Assembly (NCBI GenBank): GCA_003480725.1
Contig: QUJQ01000005.1
Span: 270,813-334,812 of the forward strand
DNA length: 64,000 nucleotides
Direction: 5' to 3'
Source of the DNA: Clostridiaceae bacterium AM27-36LB
GTDB lineage: Bacteria > Bacillota > Clostridia > Lachnospirales > Lachnospiraceae
Part shown: positions 26,834 to 34,728 of the stretch, piece after piece
Numbering within the stretch: position 1 is the stretch's first letter
How the letters are laid out: each line of letters begins with the position of its first letter
Notes under the pieces: model-generated
The model's input: the letters and a program-made list of their open reading frames with translations, nothing else
The model's database searches: none
What the model was told of the DNA's origin: nothing
Translations under genes and position numbers: made by a program

Positions 26834-27951
26834 TGCCGCACGTGCTTCTTCCTGCTCTCTGTATCGGTGTACTCTTCCGGTGCTTCGATCTTCAGTTCCT
26901 GGAATTTCGGCAGATAATAGCTGATCTCCACCGGCAGAACTGCATCAGAAGCAGACAGGTTCTCATCTGTCTCTTCCGTCAGCTGCTCTTCTGTAACTGT
27001 AGTTTCCGGATCCTGCTCAGTCTTGTCTGTGTTATCTGTATTGTCCTGATCCTGTGCAGTCCCGTCTGTAGTACCTGTATTGCCCGGATTCTGTGTAGTC
27101 CCGTCTGTAGTACCTGCATTGCCCGGATCCTGCTCAGTCTTGTCTGTGTTATCTGTATTGCCCGGATTCTGTGCAGTCCCGTCTGTAGTACCTGTATTGC
27201 CCGGATTCTGTGTAGGCCCGTCTGTAGTACCTGCATTGCCCGGATCCTGCTCAGTCTTGTCTGTGTTATCTGTATTGCCCGGATTCTGTGCAGTCCCGTC
27301 TGTAGTACCTGTATTGCCCGGATTCTGTGTAGGCCCGTCTGTAGTACCTGCATTGCCCGGATCCTGCTCAGTCTTGTCTGTGTTATCTGTATTGCCCGGA
27401 TTCTGTGCAGTCCCGTCTGTAGTACCTGTATTGCCCGGATTCTGTGTAGGCCCGTCTGTAGTACCTGCATTGCCCGGATCCTGCTCAGTCTTGTCTGTGT
27501 TATCTGTATTGCCCGGATTCTGTGCAGTCCCGTCTGTAGTACCTGTATTGCCCGGATTCTGTGTAGGCCCGTCTGTAGTACCTGCATTGCCCGGATCCTG
27601 CTCAGTCTTGTCTGTGTTATCTGTATTGCCCGGATTCTGTGCAGTCCCGTCTGTAGTACCTGTATTGCCCGGATTCTGTGCAGGATTTTCCGTAGTTTCC
27701 GGCTTCTTCTCTGTCTCTGACTCTTCCGTATGGTCTTCATCTGTATTCGTGGTTCCCGTTGAGTCTACCGTTGCATCTGCACTTTTATTTTCAGTCACTG
27801 CATCTTCTTTCAACGATTCCGAAGCCCACTGCTCGTCTGAACCTGCTGCAAATACGGATGGTTCTATCTGTGTAGAGGTAATCGCCAATATAAGAAAAAG
27901 TGTCACTATTCTTTTCACGATCTGTAAGGATTTTTTCTTTTGTTTTTTCAT
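26830..27951 (-). CDS. Adhesin N-terminal part: signal peptide plus NPGNT repeats (ends by frameshift)
   Basis: A 373-residue frame: basic N-terminus and signal peptide (about 1-36, ending VFAAG), an acidic Thr/Glu-rich stretch, 17 tandem 13-residue repeats (93-313), then KFQELKIEAPEEYTDTE and an abrupt stop. The natural continuation is in the -1 frame, which reads EQEEARAAVTDQAMADETT and runs into the 2650-residue body. Removing one AG from GAGAG near 26848 would join the two. The secretion signal and the adhesin body are thus on separate frames. This may be a phase-off state, a mutation or a sequence error. Confidence 0.8.
   Translation of the reverse strand: MKKQKKKSLQIVKRIVTLFLILAITSTQIEPSVFAAGSDEQWASESLKEDAVTENKSADATVDSTGTTNTDEDHTEESETEKKPETTENPAQNPGNTGTTDGTAQNPGNTDNTDKTEQDPGNAGTTDGPTQNPGNTGTTDGTAQNPGNTDNTDKTEQDPGNAGTTDGPTQNPGNTGTTDGTAQNPGNTDNTDKTEQDPGNAGTTDGPTQNPGNTGTTDGTAQNPGNTDNTDKTEQDPGNAGTTDGPTQNPGNTGTTDGTAQNPGNTDNTDKTEQDPGNAGTTDGTTQNPGNTGTTDGTAQDQDNTDNTDKTEQDPETTVTEEQLTEETDENLSASDAVLPVEISYYLPKFQELKIEAPEEYTDTESRKKHVRQ
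27013..27675 (-). repeat. 117-bp tandem repeats (three 39-bp subunits each)
   Basis: About five copies of a 117-bp unit, plus a partial sixth, encode NPGNTGTTDGTAQ, NPGNTDNTDKTEQ and DPGNAGTTDGPTQ in order. The copies are nearly identical at the DNA level (e.g. gcccggatcctgctcag at 27121 and 27238, 117 bases apart). Such arrays change copy number by recombination or slippage and form the stalk near the adhesin N-terminus. Confidence 0.93.
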
Positions 27952-28038
27952 GTTCTTCTCCCTCTGCCTCCTGATCTATGTAATAAATAAAATTTTTATA
28001 AAAAAAGCCAATTTGTTTACTTTAATTTACAATTTTTA

Positions 28039-28055
28039 GGGGGGGGGGGGGGGGG
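28039..28055. repeat. 17-base G/C homopolymer upstream of the adhesin operon
   Basis: Seventeen consecutive G on the plus strand (C on the coding strand) lie 88 bases before the adhesin start codon. Tracts of this length slip at high rate during replication. The location in the control region suggests transcriptional phase variation. The length in any one read set may be uncertain. Confidence 0.85.
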
Positions 28056-28064
28056 AATGGATTT

Positions 28065-28094
28065 TTTTGACATTTATATGGAATATTTTGACAT
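28065..28094. promoter_or_regulatory. Two TTTTGACAT direct repeats, 21 bp apart
   Basis: TTTTGACAT occurs at 28065-28073 and 28086-28094, two helical turns apart, just upstream of the homopolymer relative to the adhesin gene. Spacing of this kind is typical of activators that bind side by side on one DNA face, for example LytTR- or OmpR-type regulators. No regulator can be named. Confidence 0.4.
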
Positions 28095-28107
28095 ATAAAA
28101 ATTGTGA

Positions 28108-28133
28108 TTCTGCTCCGCAAATGCGGAGCAGAA
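28108..28133. repeat. 11-bp inverted repeat (hairpin)
   Basis: TTCTGCTCCGC and its complement around an AAAT loop. On the plus strand a T-run (GTTTTTTATT) follows about 10 bases later. It may be a terminator or an operator at the upstream end of the adhesin control region. Confidence 0.45.
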
Positions 28134-28217
28134 ATTTGGATCGTTTTTTATTCAAATTGATTTTAACAAAATTGTTCTGAATAAAATATAACATGAATTC
28201 ATGTGTAATGCAAATCT

Positions 28218-28253
28218 AAAAAGTGCCCCTTTTGCATACTGCCAAGGGACACT
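28218..28253 (-). terminator. Terminator of the aconitase-family gene
   Basis: A 10-bp stem AGTGTCCCTT / AAGGGGCACT with one G-U pair, followed by a short T-run on the minus strand, 27 bases after the stop codon. Confidence 0.7.
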
Positions 28254-28279
28254 CCTGATTATTCTTCTTTTTCTGCTTT

Positions 28280-30568
28280 TTATACCCGGTTATAATTGAT
28301 CAGACAGCCTTTCAGGATGATCTGGCGTTCTTCCTCTGTCATCTCACCTAACTTCAGCGTAAATTCTTTTAAGCCTCCATCTTTTACTACATAGGCTTTG
28401 ATCTTGGATGCCGCATGTTTTACCAGATCTGCGATTCCCGGTACAAACAGATAATCACCATTGGTAAACGGCAACTCTCCTTCATCGATCAGGAATGGAA
28501 GCATACCCCAGTTGATCAGATTGGAGCGATAACGCTTGGTCGCATAGCTATTGGCAATATTTGCCCAGCCGCCCAGCACTTTCTGACAGGAAGCGGCCTG
28601 CTCTCTGGCAGAACCGTCACCTGGCTTCACCGCGAAGATCGTGCTTCCTACTCCCAGATTGCCTTTTCCAGCTTCTGGATATACCGTATGGATCGCATCC
28701 ATGACCGGTTTCAGTTCTTCCACAGCTTCCAGTGGGCAGGTTCCTGCCTCAATCGCCTTCTGTGCTTTCTGAATCTCTTTTGCTCTTCCTACATAAGCCG
28801 GATCTTTACGGGACAGGGTGAACTCTGCCAGTCCCAGTGGATTGGAACGATAGGAAGAGGTCTCTCCCGACGGGATCAGCTCATCTGTGGTGGTTACCGG
28901 ATCATGGATCTCAGATACCACTTTCAGGACCAGATTCTCCGGCAGAGCGCTCATGGCCGGCCAGTCCTTGATATTCGGGCCAAAATGAATCTCCACACTC
29001 GGATCTGCCACACCGTGGCTGTCAAATACGCGATTCTCGTAGATCTTGCTGTCGAAGAAATATTTCGGATTACGGAATTCCACATCCAGATCCGTTGCTG
29101 CCGTCAGATAACCTTTATTGGCTGCGGTTGCTGCGATCGATCTTGCATCCATCAGTGCCACTGATGCGATCTGTCCATTCTGAAGCTTGGAACCTTCCCG
29201 GTTCGGGAAGTTTCTGGTAGAATGGCGGATACTGAATCCATTATTGGACGGAGTATCCCCGGCACCGAAGCAAGGACCACAGAATGCTGTCTTTAAGACT
29301 GCTCCGGTCTCCATGAGCATAGCCGCAGAACCATTTTTGATCAGTTCCATGTAGACCGGCATAGAAGCAGGATAGACACTTAAGGTAAATTCATCAGATC
29401 CGATGCTTCTGCCCTTCAGAATATCAGCTGCGGCACAGATATTTTCAAATCCGCCACCTGCACAGCCTGCGATGATTCCCTGATCCACATATAATTTTCC
29501 ATTATGAACTTTATCCTTCAGAGAAAATGCTACCTTATCTCCAAGGCTCACATGGGCACGTTTCTCACAGTCATCCAGAATGTCCATAAGATTTCCATTC
29601 AATTCTTCAATGGTATACGCATTGCTTGGATGGAACGGCATGGCGATCATTGGCTTAATTTTTGCCAGATCCACAAGGATCATACCATCATAATATGCCA
29701 CTGCTCCCGGATTCAGCTCTGCATAATCCCCGCTCCTTCCATGGATCTCATAGAACTCCTGGATCTTCTCATCTGTCTTCCAGATAGAGGACAGACAAGT
29801 AGTCTCCGTAGTCATAACATCGATACCAATACGGAAGTCTGCACTTAAGTTCTTTACGCCGTCTCCGATGAATTCCATGACCTTATTATTCACATAGCCG
29901 TTGGCAAATACCGCTTTGATAATGGCAAGTGCCACATCCTGCGGGCCAACGCCCTTCATGGGTGCTCCGATCAGGTAGACACCTACTACGCCCGGCATAG
30001 GAATATCATAAGTCTGGTTCAGAAGCTGTTTTACCAGCTCCGGTCCTCCCTCTCCCATAGCCATGGTTCCAAGAGCTCCATAACGGGTATGACTGTCAGA
30101 GCCAAGGATCATCTTACCACCGCCTGAGAGCATCTCTCTGGCAAACTGATGGATCACTGCCTGATGAGGCGGCACATAGACTCCACCGTATTTCTTTGCA
30201 CAGGTCAGTCCAAACATGTGGTCATCTTCATTGATGGTTCCACCCACTGCACACAGACTGTTATGACAGTTGGTCAGTACATAAGGCATGGGGAATCTGG
30301 TCAGTCCTGAAGCACGGGCTGTCTGAATGATTCCTACAAATGTAATATCATGAGAAGTCAGCTTATCAAAGCGGATCTTCAGTTTTTCCATGTTGTCAGA
30401 TGTATTGTGGGATCTCAGGATTCCATATGCGATGGTCTGTTTTTTTGCTTCTTCTCTAGAAGGAACAGCTCCCATCTTCCCTGCCAGGATCTTTGCCGCA
30501 TCTACTGTATCAGGAATGATCTCAGTTCCATTTAATACATATGCGCCTCCATCATATAATTGTACCAT
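28280..30568 (-). CDS. Aconitase-family hydratase (YbhJ-like)
   Basis: A 762-residue aconitase superfamily protein. It keeps [21 protein letters not shown], the cluster cysteines in [12 protein letters not shown] and [14 protein letters not shown], and the C-terminal swivel-domain segment [29 protein letters not shown]. Overall layout and length resemble E. coli YbhJ and the hydratases common in Lachnospiraceae more than classic AcnA, so the substrate is uncertain; citrate/isocitrate or a methylcitrate-like acid is possible. No other TCA-cycle gene is adjacent. The ATG at 30568 is chosen because GGAGG lies 6 bases before it. Its promoter and a palindromic operator lie upstream. Confidence 0.85.
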   Translation of the reverse strand: MVQLYDGGAYVLNGTEIIPDTVDAAKILAGKMGAVPSREEAKKQTIAYGILRSHNTSDNMEKLKIRFDKLTSHDITFVGIIQTARASGLTRFPMPYVLTNCHNSLCAVGGTINEDDHMFGLTCAKKYGGVYVPPHQAVIHQFAREMLSGGGKMILGSDSHTRYGALGTMAMGEGGPELVKQLLNQTYDIPMPGVVGVYLIGAPMKGVGPQDVALAIIKAVFANGYVNNKVMEFIGDGVKNLSADFRIGIDVMTTETTCLSSIWKTDEKIQEFYEIHGRSGDYAELNPGAVAYYDGMILVDLAKIKPMIAMPFHPSNAYTIEELNGNLMDILDDCEKRAHVSLGDKVAFSLKDKVHNGKLYVDQGIIAGCAGGGFENICAAADILKGRSIGSDEFTLSVYPASMPVYMELIKNGSAAMLMETGAVLKTAFCGPCFGAGDTPSNNGFSIRHSTRNFPNREGSKLQNGQIASVALMDARSIAATAANKGYLTAATDLDVEFRNPKYFFDSKIYENRVFDSHGVADPSVEIHFGPNIKDWPAMSALPENLVLKVVSEIHDPVTTTDELIPSGETSSYRSNPLGLAEFTLSRKDPAYVGRAKEIQKAQKAIEAGTCPLEAVEELKPVMDAIHTVYPEAGKGNLGVGSTIFAVKPGDGSAREQAASCQKVLGGWANIANSYATKRYRSNLINWGMLPFLIDEGELPFTNGDYLFVPGIADLVKHAASKIKAYVVKDGGLKEFTLKLGEMTEEERQIILKGCLINYNRV

Positions 30569-30596
30569 CGGGCACCTCCATATTGTTAATTGCATT

Positions 30597-30608
30597 ATTG
30601 TATACAAT
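30597..30608. promoter_or_regulatory. Palindromic operator ATTGTATACAAT (GntR/FadR-type)
   Basis: A perfect 12-bp palindrome whose core TTGTATACAA fits the TNGTNNACNA pattern of FadR-subfamily GntR repressors. It lies just downstream of the predicted transcription start of the hydratase gene, a classic repressor position. Confidence 0.45.
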
Positions 30609-30623
30609 TTCTATTCCGTATTC

Positions 30624-30651
30624 ATTTTAACATGTTATACACGGATGTCAA
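30624..30651 (-). promoter_or_regulatory. Promoter of the aconitase-family gene
   Basis: TTGACA, 16 bases, TAAAAT on the minus strand, about 55 bases before the start codon. Confidence 0.6.
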
Positions 30652-30721
30652 CAAAAAACCGGCAGTCTCTAAAGCACTTACGCCAGATATATTTGTTATA
30701 CAATCTTTGCACTAAACAATC

Positions 30722-30757
30722 CGGCGGAACTGCCTGACCACTCAGACAATTCCGCCG
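30722..30757 (-). terminator. Terminator of the two-component operon
   Basis: A 16-bp stem with two G-U pairs (outer arms CGGCGGAA / TTCCGCCG), 15 bases after the kinase stop, with a moderate T-rich tail. Confidence 0.65.
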
Positions 30758-30771
30758 AATATCAATTATAT

Positions 30772-32799
30772 TTATTTTTCTATCACATCCACACACGGAA
30801 ACATGATCGTTACCTTGAACAGATCTCCATCCAGATAGATCTCAAACTTGCCACCCTGCAATTCAGTCAGATCTTTTGCAATCGACAATCCCAGTCCGCT
30901 GCCTTCTGTGGTACGGGACTCATCCCCGCGGGTAAACCGTTCTGTCAGCTCCTGTGCTGAGATATTCAACGGCTGTTCTGAAATATTTTTCATGGAGACT
31001 GCCACACTGCTGCCATCCGTTACTACGTTGAGATAGACACGGGTATTCGGCATCGCATACTTTTCCACATTGCGGTACAGATTCTCGATGATTCTCCACA
31101 GCCGTCTGCCGTCTGCCATGATAAACAGTGGATGAGGCGGGCAGTTAGTCATAAGATGCAGTCCTCTGGCCGCAAATTTTTCTTCAAATTCTCCACTGGT
31201 CTGCATCAGGAATTCTCTCAAGTCCAGCTTCTCCATATTCAGCGCCACATTGCCGGAGCTTGCCCGGGAAGCTTCCACCAGGTCATTGGTAAGTTGTTTG
31301 AGACGCTGAGATTTCTGATCCAACACTTCCAGATATTCGTGTACTTTCGGATTATCGATCTGCTCCCGCTTCATGAGATCCACATAATTGATGATGGAGG
31401 TCAGCGGGGTCTTCAGATCATGAGATACATTGGTGATCAGATCTGCTTTCATCTGCTCACTCTTTACCTGCTCCTGAAGGGCATTTTTAAGTCCCTCACC
31501 CAGATCATTGATCGCCTCTGCCATCTGCCGATTGCCTCTGGTCAGATGCTCGGTATCGATCGTAGTCTCACCATTGCCATCTGCAATGGCTCTGACTCCG
31601 TCCAGCAGCTTCTGTCTCTGCAGACTCTCCCACAGAAGAGCTGCCAGTACAGCAGCCTTTCCGACAATGATCAGGATTTCCACAGATCTGCTGTCTCCGA
31701 AGATCTTATGCAAAACCACCTGGATCAGCTCATATGCCAGGAAAAATACAATGATCCGTATCGCCATAGGTGCGCTTTCCATCATGACGTCTGCAAGGCT
31801 CATCACGGACATGATGATCCGAACAATGACAAGAATCAAAAGGAACAACAGTGCTGCGCCTGCAAAAATCATTGGTTTTACCAGTGGCTGCAGCGTCATC
31901 TGTGCTTCTGTATAGTTCACTGCTCCTGCTGACAGACTGTCTGTCACCGGAAATGTAGTGTCAATTGCCACATAGAACTGATATTCTCCACTCAGATGTG
32001 CTTCATCCTGATCCAGCAGAGAATTCACATTCATATTGGTAAACATGCCGCCAACATTAGCCTCTTTGATTTCTCCTGTACGGCTGTCATAGATATAATA
32101 GGTCTCACAGGATGTAAAGAAGTCTGCCAGCTGATCCTGCGGCGCATCTACTCCGCGAAGAGTTCCTGCATTGGTGTAGATCTGTCCGTTTCCCATATCA
32201 TACAGGGCATAACGTACATTGGTGGACTCCATGGCCCAGTTCTTCTGGTCCTGCTGATAAGCAGTCACATCCTGCTGCAACTTTTCCAGTGAATCCTCAA
32301 TCTGTCTTACCAGCACATTGTATTCCTCATCGTACTGGTTTGCATATTCCTGGATACTTCCAAAGAACAACGGATTATAAGCCTCATTCAGCACTTTATT
32401 GGAGACAATGGCACCTTTCAGGCTCCACTGGTAAAGGTCTCCCAGCCGGTAGCACAGGCCATTGCCTTTTTCGCTCTCCGGCATGTCGTCATAGATAGTT
32501 CCATCTTCCACATAATCCTGAATACGGATGATGCGGTCCGGATCGTATGCTCCGTCTTTCTCAAGACGGCTGCTTCTGGCTGCTGCCTCCAGTACGCCCT
32601 GCATACTCTGGGCTGCTGTCTGTTGATATTCTCTGGACTGGAGATAATTTTTTCCCTCCAGTACATCCTCCATGGTCTCCATAGTATAACCGGCATTCTT
32701 CACGGTAAAATAACCAGATGCCAGTATCCATCCTGCGATCACGGCAACTGCCACTGCGATCATCAGAACAATTGATCCCAAACGTTTCTTTTTCATCAT
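30772..32799 (-). CDS. Two-component sensor histidine kinase
   Basis: The protein has 675 residues. An N-terminal membrane segment (about 6-28) is followed by a large extracellular domain of about 285 residues. Three further membrane segments (about 312-405) form an integral block, then HisKA with the phospho-His near 460 (NVSHDLKTPLTSIINYVD). The HATPase shows IIENLYRNVEKYA and GSGLGLSIAKDL; the usual N-box NxxxN is kept as NLYRN. The ATG at 32799 follows GGAGG and avoids overlap with the regulator gene. It pairs with the OmpR-type regulator directly upstream. Confidence 0.92.
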   Translation of the reverse strand: MMKKKRLGSIVLMIAVAVAVIAGWILASGYFTVKNAGYTMETMEDVLEGKNYLQSREYQQTAAQSMQGVLEAAARSSRLEKDGAYDPDRIIRIQDYVEDGTIYDDMPESEKGNGLCYRLGDLYQWSLKGAIVSNKVLNEAYNPLFFGSIQEYANQYDEEYNVLVRQIEDSLEKLQQDVTAYQQDQKNWAMESTNVRYALYDMGNGQIYTNAGTLRGVDAPQDQLADFFTSCETYYIYDSRTGEIKEANVGGMFTNMNVNSLLDQDEAHLSGEYQFYVAIDTTFPVTDSLSAGAVNYTEAQMTLQPLVKPMIFAGAALLFLLILVIVRIIMSVMSLADVMMESAPMAIRIIVFFLAYELIQVVLHKIFGDSRSVEILIIVGKAAVLAALLWESLQRQKLLDGVRAIADGNGETTIDTEHLTRGNRQMAEAINDLGEGLKNALQEQVKSEQMKADLITNVSHDLKTPLTSIINYVDLMKREQIDNPKVHEYLEVLDQKSQRLKQLTNDLVEASRASSGNVALNMEKLDLREFLMQTSGEFEEKFAARGLHLMTNCPPHPLFIMADGRRLWRIIENLYRNVEKYAMPNTRVYLNVVTDGSSVAVSMKNISEQPLNISAQELTERFTRGDESRTTEGSGLGLSIAKDLTELQGGKFEIYLDGDLFKVTIMFPCVDVIEK

Positions 32800-32806
32800 A
32801 GTCCTC

Positions 32807-33496
32807 CTACTCCCGGTCAATCTTATATCCCACTCCCCAGACCACTTTCAGATATCTGGGCTCCTTCGGATTGATCTCGATTTTTTCCCGGATATGACGA
32901 ATATGTACAGCTACGGTGTTATCTCCGCCCAGCGCTTCCTCGTTCCAGATCCGTTCATAGATCTGAGTGATGGAAAATACTTTTCCCGGATTCTGCACCA
33001 GAAGAAGCAGGATTCTGTACTCGATAGGAGTCAGCTTCACCGGTTCTCCATCCACAGTGACTTCCTTGCGCTCATCATCCATCACAAGACCGCCGATCCG
33101 GAATACCGCAGGCTTGTTCTCTGCGATGGCACCCAGCTGAGTGTAACGGCGAAGCAATGACTTGACTCTGGCTGTCAGCTCCAGCGGATTGAACGGCTTG
33201 GTAATATAATCATCCGCTCCAATATTCAATCCCAGAATCTTATCCACATCCTCGGATTTGGCTGACAGGAAGATGATCGGTACACTGCTGGTCTCCCGGA
33301 TCTTCATGGTAGTCCGGATTCCATCCATACCTGGCATCATCACATCCATCAGCACAAGCTGTATCTCATTTTCCTGAAGCTTTTTCAGCGCATCCAGTCC
33401 GTCATAAGCTTTGACTACTGTATAGCCTTCCTGGCTTAAATAGATCTCAATGGCATCTACAATGGCGCGGTCATCATCACAAACCAGAATATTCAT
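32807..33496 (-). CDS. OmpR/PhoB-family response regulator
   Basis: A 229-residue regulator: receiver domain with NILVCDDD, phospho-Asp in LVLMDVMMPGMDG, Lys in YITKPFNPLEL, and a winged helix with VFSITQIYERIWNEEALGGDNTV-type recognition sequence. The stop lies 7 bases before the kinase ATG. GGAGAG precedes its own start. The regulon is unknown. Confidence 0.93.
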   Translation of the reverse strand: MNILVCDDDRAIVDAIEIYLSQEGYTVVKAYDGLDALKKLQENEIQLVLMDVMMPGMDGIRTTMKIRETSSVPIIFLSAKSEDVDKILGLNIGADDYITKPFNPLELTARVKSLLRRYTQLGAIAENKPAVFRIGGLVMDDERKEVTVDGEPVKLTPIEYRILLLLVQNPGKVFSITQIYERIWNEEALGGDNTVAVHIRHIREKIEINPKEPRYLKVVWGVGYKIDRE

Positions 33497-33576
33497 ATCC
33501 GTCTCTCCTTTTATCGAATACAGTTATATCATTTCTTTTTTAAGATGAAAGAAACATTTTTATTAAGATTTTATTA

Positions 33577-33603
33577 AAGAACTGGTTGTCTAAACCAGTT
33601 CTT
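33577..33603 (-). terminator. Hairpin overlapping the aminopeptidase stop codon
   Basis: An 11-bp perfect stem AAGAACTGGTT / AACCAGTTCTT on the minus strand. The stop codon of the M29 gene (33590-33592) lies in the loop region. The T-rich sequence that follows is interrupted, so termination may be partial, giving read-through into the two-component genes. Confidence 0.5.
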
Positions 33604-34705
33604 CAGGATTCAGGCACTGCAGGGACGGCAATACAAATCTGCCGTCTTTGCGTACCAGCACATCATCAAAATAGATCTCTCCCCCGCCATACTCCGGTCT
33701 CTGGATCCACACCAGATCCCAGTGGATGGAGGAAACATTTCCATTTGGAGCTTCATCGTAACAGTTGCCCGGTGTGAGATGAATGGATCCCATGATCTTC
33801 TCGTCAAACAGGATATCTTTCATGGGATGCAGCACATATGGATTCACGCCAATAGCAAATTCACCCACATAGCGAGCTCCTTCATCCGTATCAAATACCT
33901 TATTGATCCGCTCTGTATCATTGGCAGTCGCTTTTATGATCTTACCATTTTCAAAAGTCAGGCAGATATTTTCAAAGGTAAATCCCTGATACACAGAAGG
34001 TGTATTGTAGCTTATCGTTCCGTTGATGGAATCACGTACCGGCGCGGTAAATACTTCTCCGTCCGGAATGTTCATGCGGCCTGCACAGGGGATCGCCGGA
34101 ATATCTTTGATGGAAAAAGTCAGATCTGTTCCCGGCCCTGTCAGATGCACTTTATCAGTTCGGTTCATCAGATCCACCAGCGTACCCATGGCTTTCTCCA
34201 TACGGCTGTAATCCAGATTGCATACATGGAAATAAAAGTCTTCAAACGCTTCTGTACTGGTACCGGAAAGCTGCGCCATGGCATCGTTCGGATAACGTAG
34301 TACGACCCAGCGGGTCTTCGGCACACGGATCCCATGATGGACCGGAGTCACATAATATTTCTCATAAAGCGCCATCTGCTCGGCAGGCACATCAGAAAGT
34401 TCCGTGATGTTATCGCTGCCACGCACTGCAATATAGCAGTCCATACGAGACATTTCCAGGCTGTCCACTTCCGCCATCAGTTCCATCTGTTCTTTGGTAC
34501 AGTGCATCAGCTGTGCACGCTGAAGCTGCGGATCTGTAAAATGCACAAATGGAACGCCTCCTGCCTCATATACTTTCTTTATGATCTCCTTTGCAAGCGG
34601 TCTTGTACTATCGCCTGTGTAATGTACATATACCTTATCTCCTGGTTTTACCTGACAGGAATAGTTCACCAGATTTTCTGCCAGAGTTATAATTCTGTTA
34701 TCCAT
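33590..34705 (-). CDS. M29-family (thermophilic-type) aminopeptidase
   Basis: A 371-residue cytosolic metallopeptidase. Characteristic parts are VNYSCQVKPGDKVYVHY near the start, HLTGPGTDLTFSI, AGRMNIPDGEVFTAPV (metal-ligand Glu), EFAIGVNPYV and IHLTPGNCYD, then SSIHWDLVW near the end. The ATG at 34705 has AAGGAG 8 bases upstream; an earlier in-frame ATG would overlap the upstream gene. It lies just after the 831-residue membrane protein gene and probably shares its transcript. Confidence 0.9.
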   Translation of the reverse strand: MDNRIITLAENLVNYSCQVKPGDKVYVHYTGDSTRPLAKEIIKKVYEAGGVPFVHFTDPQLQRAQLMHCTKEQMELMAEVDSLEMSRMDCYIAVRGSDNITELSDVPAEQMALYEKYYVTPVHHGIRVPKTRWVVLRYPNDAMAQLSGTSTEAFEDFYFHVCNLDYSRMEKAMGTLVDLMNRTDKVHLTGPGTDLTFSIKDIPAIPCAGRMNIPDGEVFTAPVRDSINGTISYNTPSVYQGFTFENICLTFENGKIIKATANDTERINKVFDTDEGARYVGEFAIGVNPYVLHPMKDILFDEKIMGSIHLTPGNCYDEAPNGNVSSIHWDLVWIQRPEYGGGEIYFDDVLVRKDGRFVLPSLQCLNPEELV

Positions 34706-34728
34706 CGTTTTTCTCCTTCTCTCATGCC

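Larger units (their letters stand above)
27952..28279. other. Intergenic control region of the pilus/adhesin operon
   Basis: This AT-rich gap of 328 bases lies between the hydratase gene and the adhesin gene. It holds the hydratase terminator (28218-28253), an 11-bp hairpin, two TTTTGACAT repeats, the 17-base homopolymer and, near the adhesin gene, AGGAGG and GGGAG ribosome sites. No convincing SigA promoter was found; a weak TTGGCT, 16 bases, TATTTA lies downstream of the homopolymer. Confidence 0.6.

Noticed and set aside
27013-27675. Possible CRISPR array
   Set aside because: The repeats are contiguous 117-bp coding units without unique spacers and are in frame with a secreted protein.
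26818-27720. Plus-strand ORF of 300 codons over the repeat region
   Set aside because: It is a shadow of the minus-strand 117-bp repeats (a 13-codon pattern repeating in every frame), rich in Cys and Ile, with no ribosome site. The repeats lack stops in several frames because the unit is a multiple of three.
26979-28039. Other long frames over the repeats (minus 26979-27740, plus 27080-28039)
   Set aside because: Same cause: repeat periodicity. The frame with a signal peptide and ribosome site is the real one.
28280-30568. Calling this gene acnA (classical aconitase)
   Set aside because: Cysteine motifs fit the superfamily, but the layout is closer to YbhJ-like hydratases and there is no TCA context.
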